The position numbers and the translations under genes were made by a program. Source: Sipunculus nudus (Eukaryota > Annelida > Sipuncula > Golfingiida > Sipunculidae). Taken from it: 64,000 nucleotides of DNA. The DNA lies in the NCBI GenBank assembly GCA_026874595.1, contig CM049318.1, positions 50,870,750 to 50,934,749 of the forward strand, given 5' to 3'. The notes below the pieces were generated by a model. That model worked only from the letters and a program-made list of their open reading frames with translations, was not told where the DNA came from and made no database searches. Positions 50,975 through 62,874 of this stretch are shown here, in pieces (within the stretch, counting starts at the first letter, position 1; every line of letters begins with the position of its first letter).

Positions 50975-52003
50975 CCTGCTGAAGTATGCAAAATTGTTGA
51001 TCTAAACCTCCTACATATGTTAAAAAAGGAATTTGGTGAAAATACTCTAGGCCTGTATCGAGATGACGGTAAAGGTTGTTTCTCTAACATGTCTAGAATG
51101 AAAGCGGACAATACTCTTAGAAAATGATCAAACTCTTACCCATGTTGGGTTCAAAATAACCTTTGATACTAACCTGACCTGTACAAATTTATTTGACGTA
51201 TCACCTGACCTCAAAAAAGACATTTTCTACTCTCACTGAAAACCAAACAATAATCCGCTATGTATCCACGCACAATCCAATTACCCTCCAGCAGTTATCG
51301 GACAGGTACCTATGATGATGAGCAAGGGTGAATCTGACACCTCTTGCACTGAAGAGCTATTCATGAAAGCCAAACCCATGTATGACAAAGCTTTAGTGAA
51401 AAGCGGGTTCACAGAAAAATATGTTGAGCCCGCAGTGAAAAGAAAAAGAAACAGGAAAAAGAATATAATATGTTCCATTCTCCCTACAAACGTCATTTCA
51501 ATACCAACATTGACAGACAATTCATTAGGCTAGTTGATATACACTTCCTAAAACATTACGGGTACTACAAGCTATATAACAGGAACAATTTGAAAAAAAA
51601 AAGCTATAGCTGTTTACCTAACATGTCTAACCTGATCAGCAAATATAATATGAAAGTGCTAAATTTAACTGCCGATAAAAAGATGAATGCCCTATGAATA
51701 GTTAGTGTCAGCTGGGATGCATTGTCTATAAGTCAACACTTAGAACAGACAATGTCGAGAAATACTACATAGGGTGTACTGAGGTGATTTCAAGACCAGA
51801 AACAATAAGCACAAATAATCCTTTCGTAACAGATCCTACGCTAAAACACTGAGTTGTAAAAACACATCTGGACCTTTAAATGACAAGAATAACAAATACA
51901 AGTTTTCCTACTACTCATAGCAACTGCCCCTGGATGATTGTTAAACTCAAGAGCTGAAATTCTCTCCAAGTACCACCATCAACAAATTCACTTTGAAATG
52001 TTT
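50975..52003 (+). mobile_element. Penelope-type retroelement relic, copy 2
   Basis: Paralogue of 18690-19835. The RT block reads 'GLYRDDG' here, closer to the canonical motif than the Gln-bearing copy 1. The 'YYIGCTE' start of the GIY-YIG domain is also visible, followed by a frameshift. The left edge is truncated further: 'gttgcctg' joins directly to 'ctgaagtatg', removing about 555 bases that copy 1 keeps. Confidence 0.7.
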
Positions 52004-52292
52004 TAAACCTAGCATTCATACAAATATTCAACGTGCTCGCTCACCCATCCCTCACGAGGATCCGGTCGACAGATTTACCTGTTAAGGAAGTTGCTCTTTC
52101 ACTGCCGTGCACTATTGAGGGAAATAGCGTAGCATCTACCTCATGCCGAGTTTTTCGAGAAGAGTCCATGAGTGTAGTATATTTGCCTTTTGTATTATGT
52201 GCATTTTTATACTATATGTGTATTTTTATATCATATGTCTATACAACAGAAATGTTCACTGGACCCTGGACCCTATTAAAAATCAGCATACT

Positions 52293-52653
52293 TTGCAGAA
52301 AGGACATCCTGGTAAAATATTTTTTTCGTAATAAATAATCAAAAAAAAAAAAAACTCTTTCCCCTGTTATGTTCCAGCATCGCACATTTACCCTGACTTA
52401 TCCTATTGTGCCCCCGAAGACAATAGGATCAGTGTCAGTCATTTACTTGCTCTCCCCGATACGCACAAAGCATAAACCGTAAATTCGTAAAGCCTTGGCT
52501 TTTCATACCATGCCAATAGCTTCATTCGAACAACAATCACCTAGGGATCGGGTCGCCCGTGAAACAGTCTGTAGTGAATTTACAGTTTAGTTTTTCTTCA
52601 TCGATATAAATATATATATATATATAAATATAAATAAATAAATAAATAAATAA

Positions 52654-52715
<62 letters not shown>

Positions 52716-52783
52716 TTATAATTGCATGCGTGCATGTCGATTTTCGAATCATAGTGGAGTATATTACCTGTCGAATTAGATGA
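52293..52783. repeat. Insertion with (TA)n microsatellite
   Basis: Absent at the matching place of copy 1 (about 20118, between 'cagcatactttg' and 'aatcctgtg'). It holds a long TA tract interrupted by TAAA repeats (about 52605-52712). No open frame of note. Confidence 0.7.
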
Positions 52784-53051
52784 ATCCTGTGTTTTCCAGG
52801 CACCATCAACTCAGAATAAAGCACAGTGGTTAATTTTAAAAATCGTGTTAATTACATAGAAAATACACGAGTTAGAAAAAAACTGGGTATTATAATAGCA
52901 TGTGTGCTGATGGGATATAAAATACTGAGTGTAACCTAACCGATCGGCAGTGATAGAAGCATATTAATTACTGCAGAAACAGAAGACCATGGAAATTGGA
53001 AATCCACATTTTTGGAAAAATAAGAAAAGAAAAAAATGATACTACAGTATA

Positions 53052-53204
53052 CAGTCAAAAAACCTTAAAAAACCACCGGCGGGACTGGCAAGAATTGGTC
53101 GTTATGCACAGGTAACCGATGTGAATGCTTTCTGTTCCCTCAAGGATGGATATAATTGACAGAAGTTCTAATGAGATAGGTGGTCTTTCAGACAGGTTTC
53201 ACTG
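53052..53204. mobile_element. MITE, copy 2
   Basis: Diverged paralogue of the 20397-20556 element; its left inverted end is eroded ('cagtcaaaaaacc'). Confidence 0.65.
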
Positions 53205-54078
53205 TTAATGCATACGTGGAAAAGAAAATATTGTTTCTTATAATACTTTATATGGTCCTATAATTATTTAGAAGCCTACCTCCAAAAAACCCAACATATC
53301 ACAAAACAATATTCATAGTAACCACAGGATATTGAATAAACACTGTAGTAAAAATGATGTCAGAAAATTTGCCATATAACGGAAGATCTAGTTTCAATCT
53401 TGAGCAAACAAATATACAAATAGATAAACACATAAACTAATGAGCTAATACGATCTAATAATAACTAATGATTAACTAATGTTGTTCCTTTACAATTATA
53501 TATGAGAAGAAAGTAATGCTGTTATCAAGAAGGTATAGCTTGAAATTTTTCGATATGGTGCATATGAAACATATCCAATTTAGAGGATAAGGCTTTAGGT
53601 TTTATCATTAGTCCACCTGGATTAGACCCCTTATTTTCCGAAATCCGAGATCAATCTCTGTCAAATAAACGTCAGAAACCCATATCTTCATTTGTTTAAA
53701 TCAGGGTCATAAATAGGGGCATCACAATTTCCTTATAGGTACATTTACCTTTTGTCAACCCTTAAAATGATAGCTTGTGTTTTTCATAAGTCCAATGCAA
53801 AATTAAATAAAATCATATTTGCAGGGTACTGACTCAGGTAGATTTAATTCAATAATAGCCAAGAGGTGCCGACTTAACACCTTTACAACTCTTTTTGTAT
53901 ACATTTATATACTATACTTAACAGGAAGAAAGGATTCTAGAAATCAGGCCAAATGCATCTTAAGTCAAATAGATAAAAAACTCTGTCATTTATTTTTTAA
54001 AGACGTATGTACATGTGCGAACTACAAACAGAATATATAAAAATATTGACACTATATAAATCAAGTTTTGCCCGGCAT

Positions 54079-54653
54079 TAGGAGCCATAAATGTAATTAA
54101 TCATTAAAGTAAAAACACGTGTGAACTAATTATAAATGTACATGGCAATCTGAAATTTCTATTTTAAATTGCTTGTTTAATATATTCATTTTGGACTCGG
54201 ACCCGGACTTTGACTCTAGTTTCAAATAAAATCGGACTGGAAGAAGGTTCACTTGGACTCGAGCCTCAAGGACTCAGACTGGGACTCAAATGGCCTAGAC
54301 TCGGACTTCATTCGGACTTGGATGGTGTGTGATCGACTACGTCTCTTGTTTTTTTTTTTATTTTAGTTTCTGTATTTTATCGGATCCCAACACTTTTGTC
54401 ACTTTCATTATATACTTGATTCATAACTTACGGAGAGAAAATCGCTGTAAATACAACATAAAATGAAACACTTTACAACTGCAGTATGCCTGTATTTGGA
54501 ACCTATGTTTCTGAATAACATTAGTCAGTTCCAACAAAAGTGTTTGGCAGATCTCTTATGATATGTCTTGAACTGGATTTCCGAAGAACAATGGAGACAA
54601 TTCGTTGAAAGCAATTGTACTCCGTTATTTTTAATGGGACAAAGGGAGACCCA

Positions 54654-54690
<37 letters not shown>
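54079..54690. repeat. Insertion upstream of gene C with 'ggactcgga' repeat and TA tract
   Basis: About 600 bases present here and absent at about 21430 of copy 1. It includes a degenerate 'ggactcgga' simple repeat at 54185-54325 and a (TA)n tract at 54656-54686. It sits 0.2-0.8 kb upstream of the conserved promoter module. Confidence 0.65.
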
Positions 54691-54693
<3 letters not shown>

Positions 54694-54899
54694 GAATGAA
54701 GCTTGGCGTATTTAACGATTGTATCAACATTGTAAAAGAAGCAAGACTCTATTGATAAAGCGCATTGAACACAGTGACCTGATACTGAAATCGGACAGAT
54801 CGCGAACTCCAGGAATAAAGAGTTGGAAACAATCCTTTCAGTGTACAAAATCAAAAAAAAAAGTTCCCAATGGCTCTATTGTGTTACCAAAATGATATA

Positions 54900-55050
54900 A
54901 TCTTGGTCATTGGTCAGATTTTATCATAGATACGTGATATACACGCACAGGTGGCCAACTGGGATTGGTCAAAAGAAAGCCAATTCACAGTCAGCGTTTA
55001 CCACGTGGCTGCACGAAGGCTATTTATAGGCACTGAAGCGCTGTTCAATT
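54900..55050 (+). promoter_or_regulatory. Promoter of gene C (TATA, inverted CCAAT, E-box)
   Basis: 'ctatttatag' at about 55020-55029 lies about 50 bases before the ATG. Two ATTGGTC motifs and one CCAAT sit upstream as in gene B. 'ccacgtgg' at about 55001-55008 is a perfect palindrome with an E-box core that gene B lacks. Confidence 0.6.
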
Positions 55051-55072
55051 CACCAAACCACCAAAAGACAAC

Positions 55073-55139
55073 ATGTTGGCTAAAGCGATACTGGTGCTCG
55101 GTGTGACACAGCTTGCGGGCGTTAACGCCATTCTTGGCG
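55073..55139 (+). CDS. Gene C exon 1: signal peptide
   Basis: ATG at 55073, then 22 codons and one base before donor 'gtaagg'. MLAKAILVLGVTQLAGVNA is a short typical signal peptide (Lys4, hydrophobic core, VNA cleavage box). The next residues, ILG, begin the mature domain, with no Arg/Lys-ended propeptide. Confidence 0.8.
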
Positions 55140-58100
55140 GTAAGGATTCTTTGCTATTCTATTAGCTAATGCTTTAAAGGTTTTTTTTTTGTTTTCGGTC
55201 CTCAGTGCGGGAGGGTATTTTGTTGTTTTACCTTATAGTTATGGGGTTTCGTTAAAATCTTGTTTTACCAGGAGAGAACATGCTATAATCAGAACGTTTT
55301 TGCCAAACAGGTAAAAGTACAACATGAAAATGGATTTTTTTTCGAAATGTTATTATTTACTTTTAGAAAATTTGAAATTTCCGTACGCTTGGAGCTTATA
55401 ATCGGCATATGTCTACTGATTTTTTCATGAATGGTTGAATCAAGATGCAAGTGACTCACAGTAACTGAGTGTAAATTAGTCAACGGTATACGCACTGTCT
55501 AAAGGGGGTTCCCTTATATCATCAAATAAGTACATGATAGCATATTGCTTTTGAGGAATTATTTGATATTCTAGACAATATTAGACACAACTTATGTCCT
55601 AATGCTGTGCTGTGATGTGGTGACGGAATTTTTCTTATTCATGGCAACTACCCATTTGAAGCTGCATCTACAAGCGGTTAAAATATTTTAAAAAATCGGC
55701 TTCAGTGCAATACACATGTAGTAGTTTTTTTTATATATTACAGGTGATAAAATAGTAGCATATTTATTGGTGATATAATGAAATAAATAATAATTTCAAG
55801 ACCTTTTAATAATGACATGAGTCCTTTTTAAGTCCTTATCATTTGTTACTTTTTGTTAAGTGATTCATATTAATATTGTTAGGCCAGAAGAGGTTTGTCT
55901 ATCAAGCAGATTTCTTTCAGGAATCAGTGTGTGAGAACAATGTTTGTTACCTTTATATAATAAATTAAAGATGTAAATTCATGATATGTGGAAAAAAATG
56001 ATGATAAAACATTTGTATGGTAAAAAAAAGTGTAGCACATTGTAACATAACGAAGTTTATCAAAATTTTATGATTTTCATTTAAAGATCTGAAAGTCTGT
56101 AAATTTCTTCTGAAAATCAAACTTTTTTTTCAGAATTGACGCGAAAAAAGACTGAAAAAAATTTCGCCCAGTATCATGACATATGGCACCAGGTTTTCCA
56201 CTACTTCATTTAGCATTTATATCCATGGTAAATAGGCTACATACCACATCTATATAGCTGTATATCAGCGACTGAACTTCAGAAACTAAGCATAACATAT
56301 AGGTAACTTTTTTTTTATTGATCACGGGATTTTATCAAATTTTGACTAAAGATATAATAAGGTAAATTCTAATACCAGTTGCAATATTTGTAGTTTTACA
56401 AGTTAGGTGGCCTATAAACTTAATCAACAACGCAACAAAAACTTTTATTAATTGATTTTGTATATTAATACATTATACTAGGCGACTATTAATGAAAAAG
56501 GTTTAGGCTGACCTAAATGGAAAGAAAATTTGATTAAGATTCAACAATTTACTAAAGCAAGTGTCGTCACATAAATATCTTAAGAGGCAAAAAACTTAAC
56601 AAAAAGAAATAAAAGGTTATTTTCTCAGGCATCGAGGAGCTTCAGTTCCCCCCCCCCTGCTCCTATCCCGTCAAATCTGTTTTTTTTTTTCAGTTTAGTA
56701 ATGATCTTCCGATTTTGAGCTGAAACCGCTCTGAAATTGCTTTCAAGAAAATGAAATAATAAAATTTCGTTAAATTTCATATTATTATGGTATGCTTTGA
56801 ACTGTTTGGTCAAATATTATTGGCATTTTCAGCTTGTCCGAATATCATAAGAAAAGTTTTTTTTTATTGAAAACCCTTACTGAAAAAATGATAAGGATAA
56901 AAATAACCCGCGCATCCCGAGAAACAATATTTTAGTACATTAATCAGACTAAGTTATGTAGCAAAATGATTCATACATTGATTTTTTTTCGAACTGTGAG
57001 AGGACCGAGGGGATAACATGGATTGTTTGCCCCCCTTTGTTATATTTTCACTCAATTATGCCCGTGCCCGATCCTGTCGCTTCAATCGATTGCTTCTCAG
57101 TAATTCTTCTTGTTCTTGTTCTTTTAATAATTTTTCACCTGATTATTAGCATTGCTTTTAATAAAAACAGTTCGTAAATTTGAGTTGTTGTTCTCAAATT
57201 AACTGAGACTGGTGAACATTTGTCGCGTTATGTTTCATGTATATAGAGGAGCTTGCCCAGTTTTTAACTCATACTGAAAACGGCTACTCCTTTTGGAGAG
57301 AATTGTATAAGACTAATAGACCCTTTGAAAGTTCTTCTGCGTTGATTGTAAGTCCAAAAAGTCTCCCCTACTCCGAATGCCATTCTCAGGAAATTCCCCT
57401 TGGTATGAGAAACAAGTGACCCATGGGTCATGACGCTCAGCTGACTGGGAAAGATTCGCAAAAGGAAATTTCATCATCTGAATGGTAGTATATACCCATT
57501 CAACTGAAACATCAAACAGATTAACCAACAGGCCAAGATTGTGTCTGTATTTATATATCTCAAAAATAAGAAAAAATGCGTAAACTTTAAAGAAAATAAG
57601 GGTGGCTCCACCAGTCTGCAGAAACTAACAAAAACACTTAATGGTCAATATCCATGTAAAGAATCATGGTGATCTCTGCATCAGTTGTTCAGATACTTCA
57701 GCTTTTGTATCAAATTGTCCATTATTCTGAGGGATACTTCGGAGTCCTATAGCTTGAAGGATATGGGAAACAGGGACCTAATTTCAGGTTTCCACAGACA
57801 CTTTTCATGGGCCTCCTTGCATTTCAAGAATGAAGAATCTGGGTCCAGTTGTTACGATTTGTACCCTGTAAACAGAAAACAACATCTTTAAAGGTCTCAA
57901 AAACAGTTATTGAGATGCAGCAAGTATTGTATCAAATTTTTCATTATTCTGGGGGGGGGGGGAGGGGGGTAGTTTGAGCCATACAGCTTAAAAGATATGG
58001 GAAACAGAGACCTAATTTCAGATTTCCATGGAGACTTTTCATGGGCCTCCCTGTGTGTCGAGAATGAAGATTCTTTGTCAAGTTGTTATGATTTGTGCCC

Positions 58101-61100
58101 TGTTAACAGATGTTCATATCTTTAAAGGTCTCAAAAATTGAGAAAAACATTCGTAAAAACACACCAACAAATACAGATGGTGCCACCAGTCTGCAGAAAC
58201 TGATGAAACACTCAATGACCAATATCCATGCAAACAATTATGGTTATCTCTGCATTAGTTGGTCAGATACTTCAGCTTTTGTATCAAATTATCCATTATT
58301 CTGAGCTGTACTTTGGAGTGCCATTGCTCAAAGGATATGTGTAACAGAGACCAAATTTCAGGTTTCCACGGACACTTTTCATAGGCTTCCTTGCATTACA
58401 ACAATGAAGAATATAGGCCCAGTTGTTACTATTTGTACCCTGTTGACAGATAACAACATATTTAAAGGTGTCAAAAACTAGAGAAAAAAATTCGTAAAAA
58501 AATTGAAAAAATAAAGGTGGCGCACCCAGTCTGCAGGAACTGATGAAATATCTCATGATTAATATGTATGCTAAAACTATTGAAGTTTTTGTATGAAATT
58601 TTTGACTATTCTTGGGGGTACTTTGGGGCCCCATAGCTCAAAGGATATAGGTAAGAGAGACCTAATTTCTGGTTTCCGAGGAAATTTTTAATAGGTCTAC
58701 TAGAATGTCAAGTTACAAGTTTCTAGGTCCAGCAGTTACGATTTGTGCCAGGTTAACGGACGGACAGACGGCAGACGGACAGACAGACAGACGGACGACG
58801 GACAAAGGGTGATCGCTATAGCTCAGATGACTTACAGTCAGCTGAGCTAAAAACCAAGCCCCTTTTTGATAAGAGAAACCTTTTCGTATCAGCTTCTGTC
58901 GAATAAAGACGTGCGTTAACTTTTGATAGATTTTTTTTAGGGTCGTGAATTGTGCACAGTTTAAATTTGTCAAGACGGTGAATCTGCGACCTAAACGTGT
59001 CCGGAAAATATTTATATCGGTGTTTGTGTGGCACGCTGTTGCATTTATGATTCTGTTAAATGAAACGATACGCACCAAAGATTGATAGAAGGACCTTGCC
59101 GTTTAGGATATGATAGATAGCTGTTATGCTTTCACTTTAATCATCTGAGATGAAACAAGTACGTTCTAGTTCATACCAAGTTCCACAAAGCCAGGTTCAC
59201 GTGCATCTCTAGTCGCGCAAAAAATGGATATTGACCATGTGCAGTCGCTTCAATTTATCTTAAAGGTGGAGTTTGGGATGACGAACACAAATATATTTAT
59301 ACACACTTTTTAGCGTTTGTATGACAAATATCAAATATATTAGCATTTGTATGATACATTTCATATAAATATATACTCAATTACATTCCAAATATATAAC
59401 AATTAAGTATAAGGTTTTAGAAAATAAGGTATTATAATCTAGCATTAGTTAATTCTAAACCTAGTATTTCATAGTGAACTCATAAATGGAACCAACGTCC
59501 TTAATTCCATTTATCAATATATGTCATTTGCAACATATAAATATTGTTCCCTGAATAGTAGGAGATTATTACATTGACCACTCCCCCTTGCCAAAAGTAT
59601 TGGGGGGAGGGATATGTACCCCCTTGCCCCCTTTATTGAAGTCCCTTATCATGTATTTCACTGAAATGTTGTCTTCTCTTCTATTAAATGTTTTTTATTC
59701 CTCCGTTTGTTCTTCAAGGGTACAACTGTGCAACCAATGAATGGAATTACGTCGGCTACTTTCACAACGGAAACAATCAAGTGCAATGTTCAGGCACCCT
59801 GATTGCAAACAATGTCGTTTTGACAACTAAGCAGTGTGCAACACAAATGGCGAACGGCAAGTAAGTATTAAACTTCAAGCAACGGTGCTATGACATTACT
59901 TTTATATATTTATTTTTTACTCGTCGCAGATTTTCAGATACAATTTAATTTTTATAACTTCAAACATTCTGTCATTTAAAAATCAGATATGAGACTTTTA
60001 TATCCTTGTGAATGGCAATAGAATAATAGATAGTGTTACGGAACCTAATACCAACAGATCACGAGCACAAATTTTGTTACGGCAATAAAAAATCAGATTC
60101 TGCAACACAAGGCAGCATGAAATGTCTAGACGAATGAATAAAAAAGTCAGTGTTTTTTGGTGAACAAAAAATTATAATTGATTCTTAGAACATTACAATA
60201 CACTAAATCAATACATTTACACAGTATAACAATGTACAATTAAACACAAATAATCAAAATGAACAGTTCCTGTAAATCTTCTCAGAGAATAGTCCGATGT
60301 AATCATGAAAAACAATCTGTTGTAATCCAAAAGTGAACTTGTGGCAATAATCCCAAAGTGAAACTGAAGAAAATCCGTATATAAAAACCGTATAAGTCCG
60401 TAGAATATCTGTATATTCTGCAATTACCGGAAAGGTCCAAAAACTTACGAGAGAGTCAAACTCTTCCGTGTCTGCTGGTATTTTTCTCTCTGTGGCTCAA
60501 AACACAGCCCCTTTTATAGTTACCTTACCCGAAGTCCAGAACTCTCATTCTGGAACCCTCTAGACTGCACCAAAGCAACGAACTGGGTTTGCGCATAACT
60601 CGAATAAGAATGCCTAGCACATGCCAAGTTAAGTAATATCCGGCGCATAACAAACATATACATGTAACAATAGACATACAGGCAGACAGATATATAGATA
60701 TATAGATAGATTTTGGATCCTAGACAATTAAATAGGCAAGTAACCGCTGTCCCCTTCAAAGTACCCCCTGTCACATTAAAAGTACTCTTTGTCCCCTTCA
60801 AAGTACCTTTGTCCATTTCACATTTTAGGGGATCTGTCCCCTTCACCGTACTATTGTGAGATAATTCTACTGTTCAGTTTATATAATCTTGTTTTTTTTC
60901 CTCATTTATCCAGTCATGCATCTCAAAATGAGAATACTAAGGATACGGTATACACATTTGCCTCTTGGAATGATCATAAATGTAAAAAAAATTACAGTAT
61001 TTCGTCGAAGGCTGGAAAATATTTTTTCCGTGATTTTGAAAATTGTGTTATGTATTCATATTGGGTTTTGGTACTAGAACGGATTGAGCGGGTGTATATT

Positions 61101-62874
61101 TCAATAGGGTTGGGGGAGCGGTTTATCAAGAGTAGCTTGTTCTATCGGTACTACTGTGGGTTCTTCCCCTAACAATTCATTATCCAACAAGGCCCACGGT
61201 TTCCGTTTGCGCCAAGGTGCGTAGATACGTAAACGGGTAAAATCAAACACACATACACGGATGAACACATGGAAAATACCAAAGGTAAAAAATCATATTT
61301 TCACACACATACGCGCACAGCAGAACCATACCTTACTCCATTCTTGTAACAGTTTGGAACAGTTTCTTTAATGATATCATATTCAACTCTCAAGATTCTC
61401 TCGTAACTTGGGTCTACTATGACATTCCTGGCAGAATTTTAACCTATTCATGGTCACAGCTGAGCCCGAAGCTAACCCTACTATTAGTTAAGCACTTTAT
61501 ATTAACGTTTTACATTAATAGGTGGGTACTTGGTGTAACCTCGAGCTATCCAAATAGTTTAACGGTTGCAGATAAAAAAAAAAAAAAACAAAAAAAAAAA
61601 AAAAAAGTGACAACTACATCAGACCCCGTGTCGTTTAAGTTATTCATATTATATACTTAAGCTACCAGAAATGCTAAAAAGACCAGAAGGGAACCCGCTA
61701 AGATATACATAATACTGGCAAGGAAGCAAAACGTGTCATTTTACATGAAAGTGGCTTATTGCAGCCATAATGTTCAAACAGTCTCTTTCATCCTTTTCCA
61801 TGCATCCACATCTTTTGGATGCTAAACCATTATCCTGCTACTATTACCGATTCCTCTTAATCTATGAACCGACGGGTCAGCCCTTCTCACACAGTCGCCG
61901 ATTAGATGGTCAGTTAATCCGAACCCCCCATGTTCCCTTGTTTAAGGTGACCGTCAATAAAAAATCAACGAATTTTACTCTATGTTGAAGTTTGGGTGGT
62001 TTACCAGGGTGGTCTCTGTGTAAACTAAAGACGTTATCACATGATGGTGGGTTAGGTGCCGAGTGGGCCCTGAGCTAACTCGTTTCAACTCGTTAAATAT
62101 GTCGGGTTACTCGGCTATATCGGATTGCCTAGTGAGAATATTAAACACGATAAGATAAGATGTTTCCTCTTCAAATGGAAAGAGCATCTCTGCCTCGGCT
62201 GCAATTTTGACAGGAATTCCCGTCATACATGAATGACCCTCCCTAAAGTCGTGCTAAACTCGTACGTATTTCTTTATTAGGTGATACAGCTTAAGTCTAT
62301 TGAATACAATTTAGTATCTGCAAATGTCTGTATTTCCAATTGTACCGATAAAATTGTTATTACAGGTTCACCGTAGGGGTGTCAGACCGCTCCAGTTCCT
62401 CTGGCTGTACTGCTGATGTTGATGCTTGGAGCTTCTACGAGGGTTTGGCATGCGTAAAAACAAAGACGAAGCTGAGTTGTGGAACACCAATTCCATTGTC
62501 ATGGACAAACCTCAGGTCAACTAAATATCCAGACCTCATTGGGTGGGGAGATGCTGCTACTAATGGAGCTACCCCGAATAAAGTACAATGCACCACATTG
62601 AAATTTGCAACAGCTGAGGCTACGTGTATGAGTAGTCTGGGGAGCTGTGGTGACACTGTGACGAATAAACATATGTGCTTGGAGAGGACGGCTTCCATGG
62701 ACCAAGGGGCGTACTATGGTGACGCAGGGGGAGCAATCGTTTATAATGGCAAACTTAAAGGTATCATTTCTCACACGTCGTGCGGCTCAAACATTATATA
62801 TACTGGCGGCATGAAGATAAATAAAATGCTTGACGGCCTGATTGCAAACTGTGGTTGCCTCATGGCCAGACTGG
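55073..62874 (+). CDS. Gene C: secreted serine protease homologue (exons 1-3; runs off window)
   Basis: Exons 55073-55139, 59719-59860 and 62366-62874 give 239 codons plus one base, all open, with phases 1, 2, 1. The predicted protein has a 19-residue signal peptide and then a mature chain starting ILGGYNC, as in trypsins. Trypsin landmarks kept: GTLI, GWG (residues 129-131), Cys22/42/58/157/168/182/220 equivalents and G-D-x-G-G (188-192). The catalytic triad is gone: His57 is Gln61, Asp102 is probably Gly96, and Ser195 is Ala190. S1-pocket Asp189 is also replaced, by Gly in the by-eye alignment. It cannot be a peptidase; a binding, regulatory or structural secreted role is plausible but not shown. 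From gene B and copy A, an acidic linker and 10-Cys tail should follow beyond the window, for about 339 residues in total. Confidence 0.8.
57408..58845. mobile_element. 1.44 kb pearl-like element inserted in intron 1 of gene C
   Basis: Copy 1 is empty at the same site ('ggtatg' joined to 'gctaaaaacc' near 24117). The element has about four tandem cores marked by 'ccagtctgcag.aact' and 'tttcc...acttttcatgggcctcc', then a GACGGACAGACGG tract (58757-58806). Near the ends is a 13-base inverted pair: 'gctcagctgactg' (57435-57447) and its complement (58835-58847). Subterminal inverted repeats, tandem cores and an ACGG-type tract suit Helitron-related non-autonomous elements of bivalves; the family name is inference. 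Confidence 0.75.
59270..59650. repeat. Dispersed G/C-run repeat at the end of intron 1 (gene C)
   Basis: Counterpart of 24510-24900. The facing C-run and G-run lie at 59581-59611, about 108 bases before exon 2. Confidence 0.65.
59719..59860 (+). CDS. Gene C exon 2: ILGG junction to degenerate His57 site
   Basis: Acceptor 'gttcttcaag' and donor 'aa|gtaagt'; 142 bases, phase 1 in and phase 2 out. It codes GYNCATNEW, then CSGTLI and VVLTTKQC, where trypsins have CGG.LI and VLTAAHC. The catalytic His is therefore Gln61, while the neighbouring Cys62 (Cys58 equivalent) is kept. Confidence 0.85.
59861..62365. other. Intron 2 of gene C (phase 2)
   Basis: 2,505 bases, colinear with intron 2 of gene B except for about 85 bases missing near 60233. 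A-runs near 61573-61605 are longer here. No internal exon is supported. Confidence 0.7.
62366..62874 (+). CDS. Gene C exon 3: catalytic-site region of the pseudo-protease
   Basis: Acceptor 'gttattacag', donor 'ctgg|gtgagt', 169 full codons. Blocks in order: YEGLACVK (residues 94-101, Asp102 site replaced by Gly), GWG (129-131), VQC (Cys157), ATC (Cys168), HMC (Cys182), YYGDAGGAIVYNG (Ser195 to Ala190, Cys201 to Tyr), GIISHTSCGSN (Trp215 site altered, Cys220 kept). Without splicing the frame would end five codons later at TAA (GEYMS). Confidence 0.85.

Noticed and set aside
58713-59078. 121-codon minus-strand frame in intron 1 of gene C
   Set aside because: Runs across the right end of the pearl-like insertion and its GACGGACAG tract; not present in the empty gene B intron.
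62435-62774. Antisense open frames opposite exon 3 (also 27736-28075)
   Set aside because: Shadows of the exon on the plus strand, which has clear trypsin-fold similarity and splice sites.
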